Of a stretch of DNA of 14,145 bases, positions 12,860-14,145 are shown one piece after another. Origin of the DNA: Candidatus Latescibacterota bacterium (lineage in GTDB: Bacteria > Latescibacterota > UBA2968 > UBA8231); assembly GCA_003529325.1 (NCBI GenBank), contig DPVW01000306.1, positions 1,291-15,435 of the forward strand, in the 5' to 3' direction. The translations under genes were made by a program, and so were the position numbers. The notes under the pieces were generated by a model. It saw only the letters and a list, made by a program, of their open reading frames with translations, ran no database searches and had not been told where the DNA came from. Every line of letters starts with the position of its first letter. Within the stretch, counting starts at the first letter, position 1.

Positions 12860-14145
12860 TTACGTCTTCAGACCTTGGGGAACCAACGGCAACGACCGCA
12901 GGCGAATCCCGGTGGCGTCGTAAATGGCATTGCCGACGGCCGGGGCGATGGCGCAGATCGGCGTTTCTCCGGCGCCGGCGGAGGGCAGGTCTTCACGATT
13001 GACGAGGACGACGTCGAGGTCGGGGACGTCGCTGAATCGTGGCACGGGATAACGCGAGAAAATCGCTGTGTCGATCCGGCCCTCGGCGAAGCCGATGCGC
13101 TCGAAGAGCGCGCCACCGAGTCCCTGGATCACGGAGCCTTCGACCTGGTTCCGCAGCTGGTCCGGATTGACGATGGCGCCACACTCAAAGCCAGCCACAA
13201 CCCGCACGACGCGGACCTTGCCGGTCTTGGCGTTGACTGCCACTTCCGCCCAGGTGGCGATGTAGCCACCCTTTTCCGTGCCACCGGCGATGCCAAAGCC
13301 GTGTCCTGGGCTCCGTTGACGGGTCGCCCACCCCGAACGTTCGGCCACAGCCAGCAAAACATCCTTCATGCGACCATCGGCGAGGTGTCTGAGGCGATAG
13401 GCGAGGGGGTCTTCGCCATGCAGATGAGCGAGCTCATCCATATGCGTCTCGCGGGCGAAGATGTTGGCCACCGAGGCGAGACCACGATAGGACCCTTGTC
13501 GCAGAGGCGAGTCGGCACGCTGGGTTTCGATGCGCTGGTTGGGGACATCGTAGCCCATGCGAATGCCGGAGCCACCGGAGTTGATGTTGCGATGCTCCCA
13601 GGCGACCAGGGTACCGCTGTCATCGACGCCACTTTTGATGTCGATGACCCCTCCAGGCCGGAAGTAGGCCCAGGTGAATTCCTCCTCGCGGGTCCACACG
13701 AGACGCACAGGGTGACCACTGGCCTGCGCCAGACGCGCAGCTTCGATCGCCGCCTCACCGGTGTGCTTGCCGCCATACCCCGAACCGGCATCGGGCATGA
13801 TCACGTGGACCCGTTCCGGCGAGAGTTTGAAGGCCTCGGCAAGCTCCGCGCGCACGCCGAAGGGACGTTGTGTTCCCGTCCAGATTGTGAGCGCGCCATG
13901 GTTCCACTCGGCGACCGCCGCTCGCGGCTCAAGGGGGGCATGGGCGATGTAGGCGACGGGATAGTCTGCGCCAGAACACGACCTGCACTGGCGAAAGCGG
14001 CGTCCACGGATCCCTCGTCGGCATAGGTCCGACCCGGTTGAGCGGTTGCCCGCAGATGTTCGGACAGATTGTTATCCGAAGTCGAGACGCTCTGCTCACG
14101 CCATTCGGCGTCCAGAACATCGTGGGCCTTCTGCGCCTCATGCTC
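12860..14145 (-). CDS. Molybdenum hydroxylase large subunit (xanthine dehydrogenase/aldehyde oxidase family), 3' part, apparent frameshift
   Basis: The minus strand encodes the C-terminal part of a molybdopterin-binding large subunit; the 5' end lies beyond 14145. Marks in order are HAPLEPRAAVAEW, WTGTQRPFG, GSGYGGK, QGSYRG, and GAGETP containing the expected catalytic glutamate. These enzymes hydroxylate aldehydes or N-heterocycles with the molybdenum cofactor and partner iron-sulfur and FAD subunits. From 14145 the frame reads EHEAQKAHDVLDAEW through FASAGRVLAQ, then must shift at about 13963-13968 to DYPVAYIAHAPLEP. One missing base explains this. The frame after the shift stays open for roughly 365 codons to the TAA at 12860-12862. 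A sequencing error and a real mutation are both possible. Eleven bases separate it from the convergent reductase. Confidence 0.85.

Noticed and set aside
12875..14026. 383-codon open frame on the plus strand
   Set aside because: It is antisense to clear molybdenum hydroxylase motifs and reads as non-family sequence; GC-rich genes often leave such shadows.
1..14145. CRISPR, tRNA, transposon or prophage content
   Set aside because: No repeat-spacer pattern, tRNA-like fold, transposase motif or phage gene was seen; the repeats found are short and local.

Overview
This 14.1 kb window is a dense, GC-rich bacterial chromosomal segment made of short operons that keep switching strand. The organism looks Gram-negative: a signal-peptide protein ends in an aromatic outer-membrane-type C-terminus. 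Four different phytanoyl-CoA dioxygenase (PhyH)-family genes sit beside Gfo/Idh/MocA, GH4, formamidase-like and molybdenum hydroxylase genes. This recalls gene-rich uncultured lineages such as Poribacteria or Latescibacterota, but that placement is an impression from gene content. I see no rRNA, tRNA, CRISPR array, insertion sequence or phage gene.

Layout. Positions 1-1106 (minus) are decayed: the first ~59 codons of a GH4 glycosidase run into unrelated, frame-broken sequence that ends in an NHL-type beta-propeller blade. Upstream on the same strand lie an intact phosphatidylserine decarboxylase-family gene (1112-2038) and an HpcH/HpaI aldolase (2052-2816). Divergent from these are two PhyH genes (2961-4543). 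They converge on a formamidase-like gene (4540-5448), which lies behind a small secreted beta-barrel candidate (5482-6000). An ASCH-domain gene (6012-6509) diverges from the barrel gene. Next comes a minus-strand unit of an APH(6)-type kinase, an ArsC/Spx-like protein and a Gfo/Idh/MocA oxidoreductase (8765 down to 6532). A plus-strand pair follows, a PhyH gene and an SDR epimerase with overlapping stop and start (8876-10689). Then a minus-strand pair, a 99-aa unknown and a fourth PhyH gene (11812 down to 10703), a plus-strand GarR-like reductase (11949-12848), and the C-terminal part of a molybdenum hydroxylase large subunit (14145 down to 12860) carrying one apparent frameshift.

How the genes may work together. 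The window reads as several small catabolic or tailoring units rather than one pathway. The HpcH/HpaI aldolase and the GarR-like reductase could act in sequence (aldol cleavage to tartronate semialdehyde, then reduction), but they are 9 kb apart on opposite strands. Each PhyH gene has its own close partner, which suggests four separate oxidative steps. The most unusual points are an HxG iron-site motif in the first PhyH protein, an apparent ACG start in the second, a helically phased repeat set in front of the third, and a hairpin pair in the aldolase leader.
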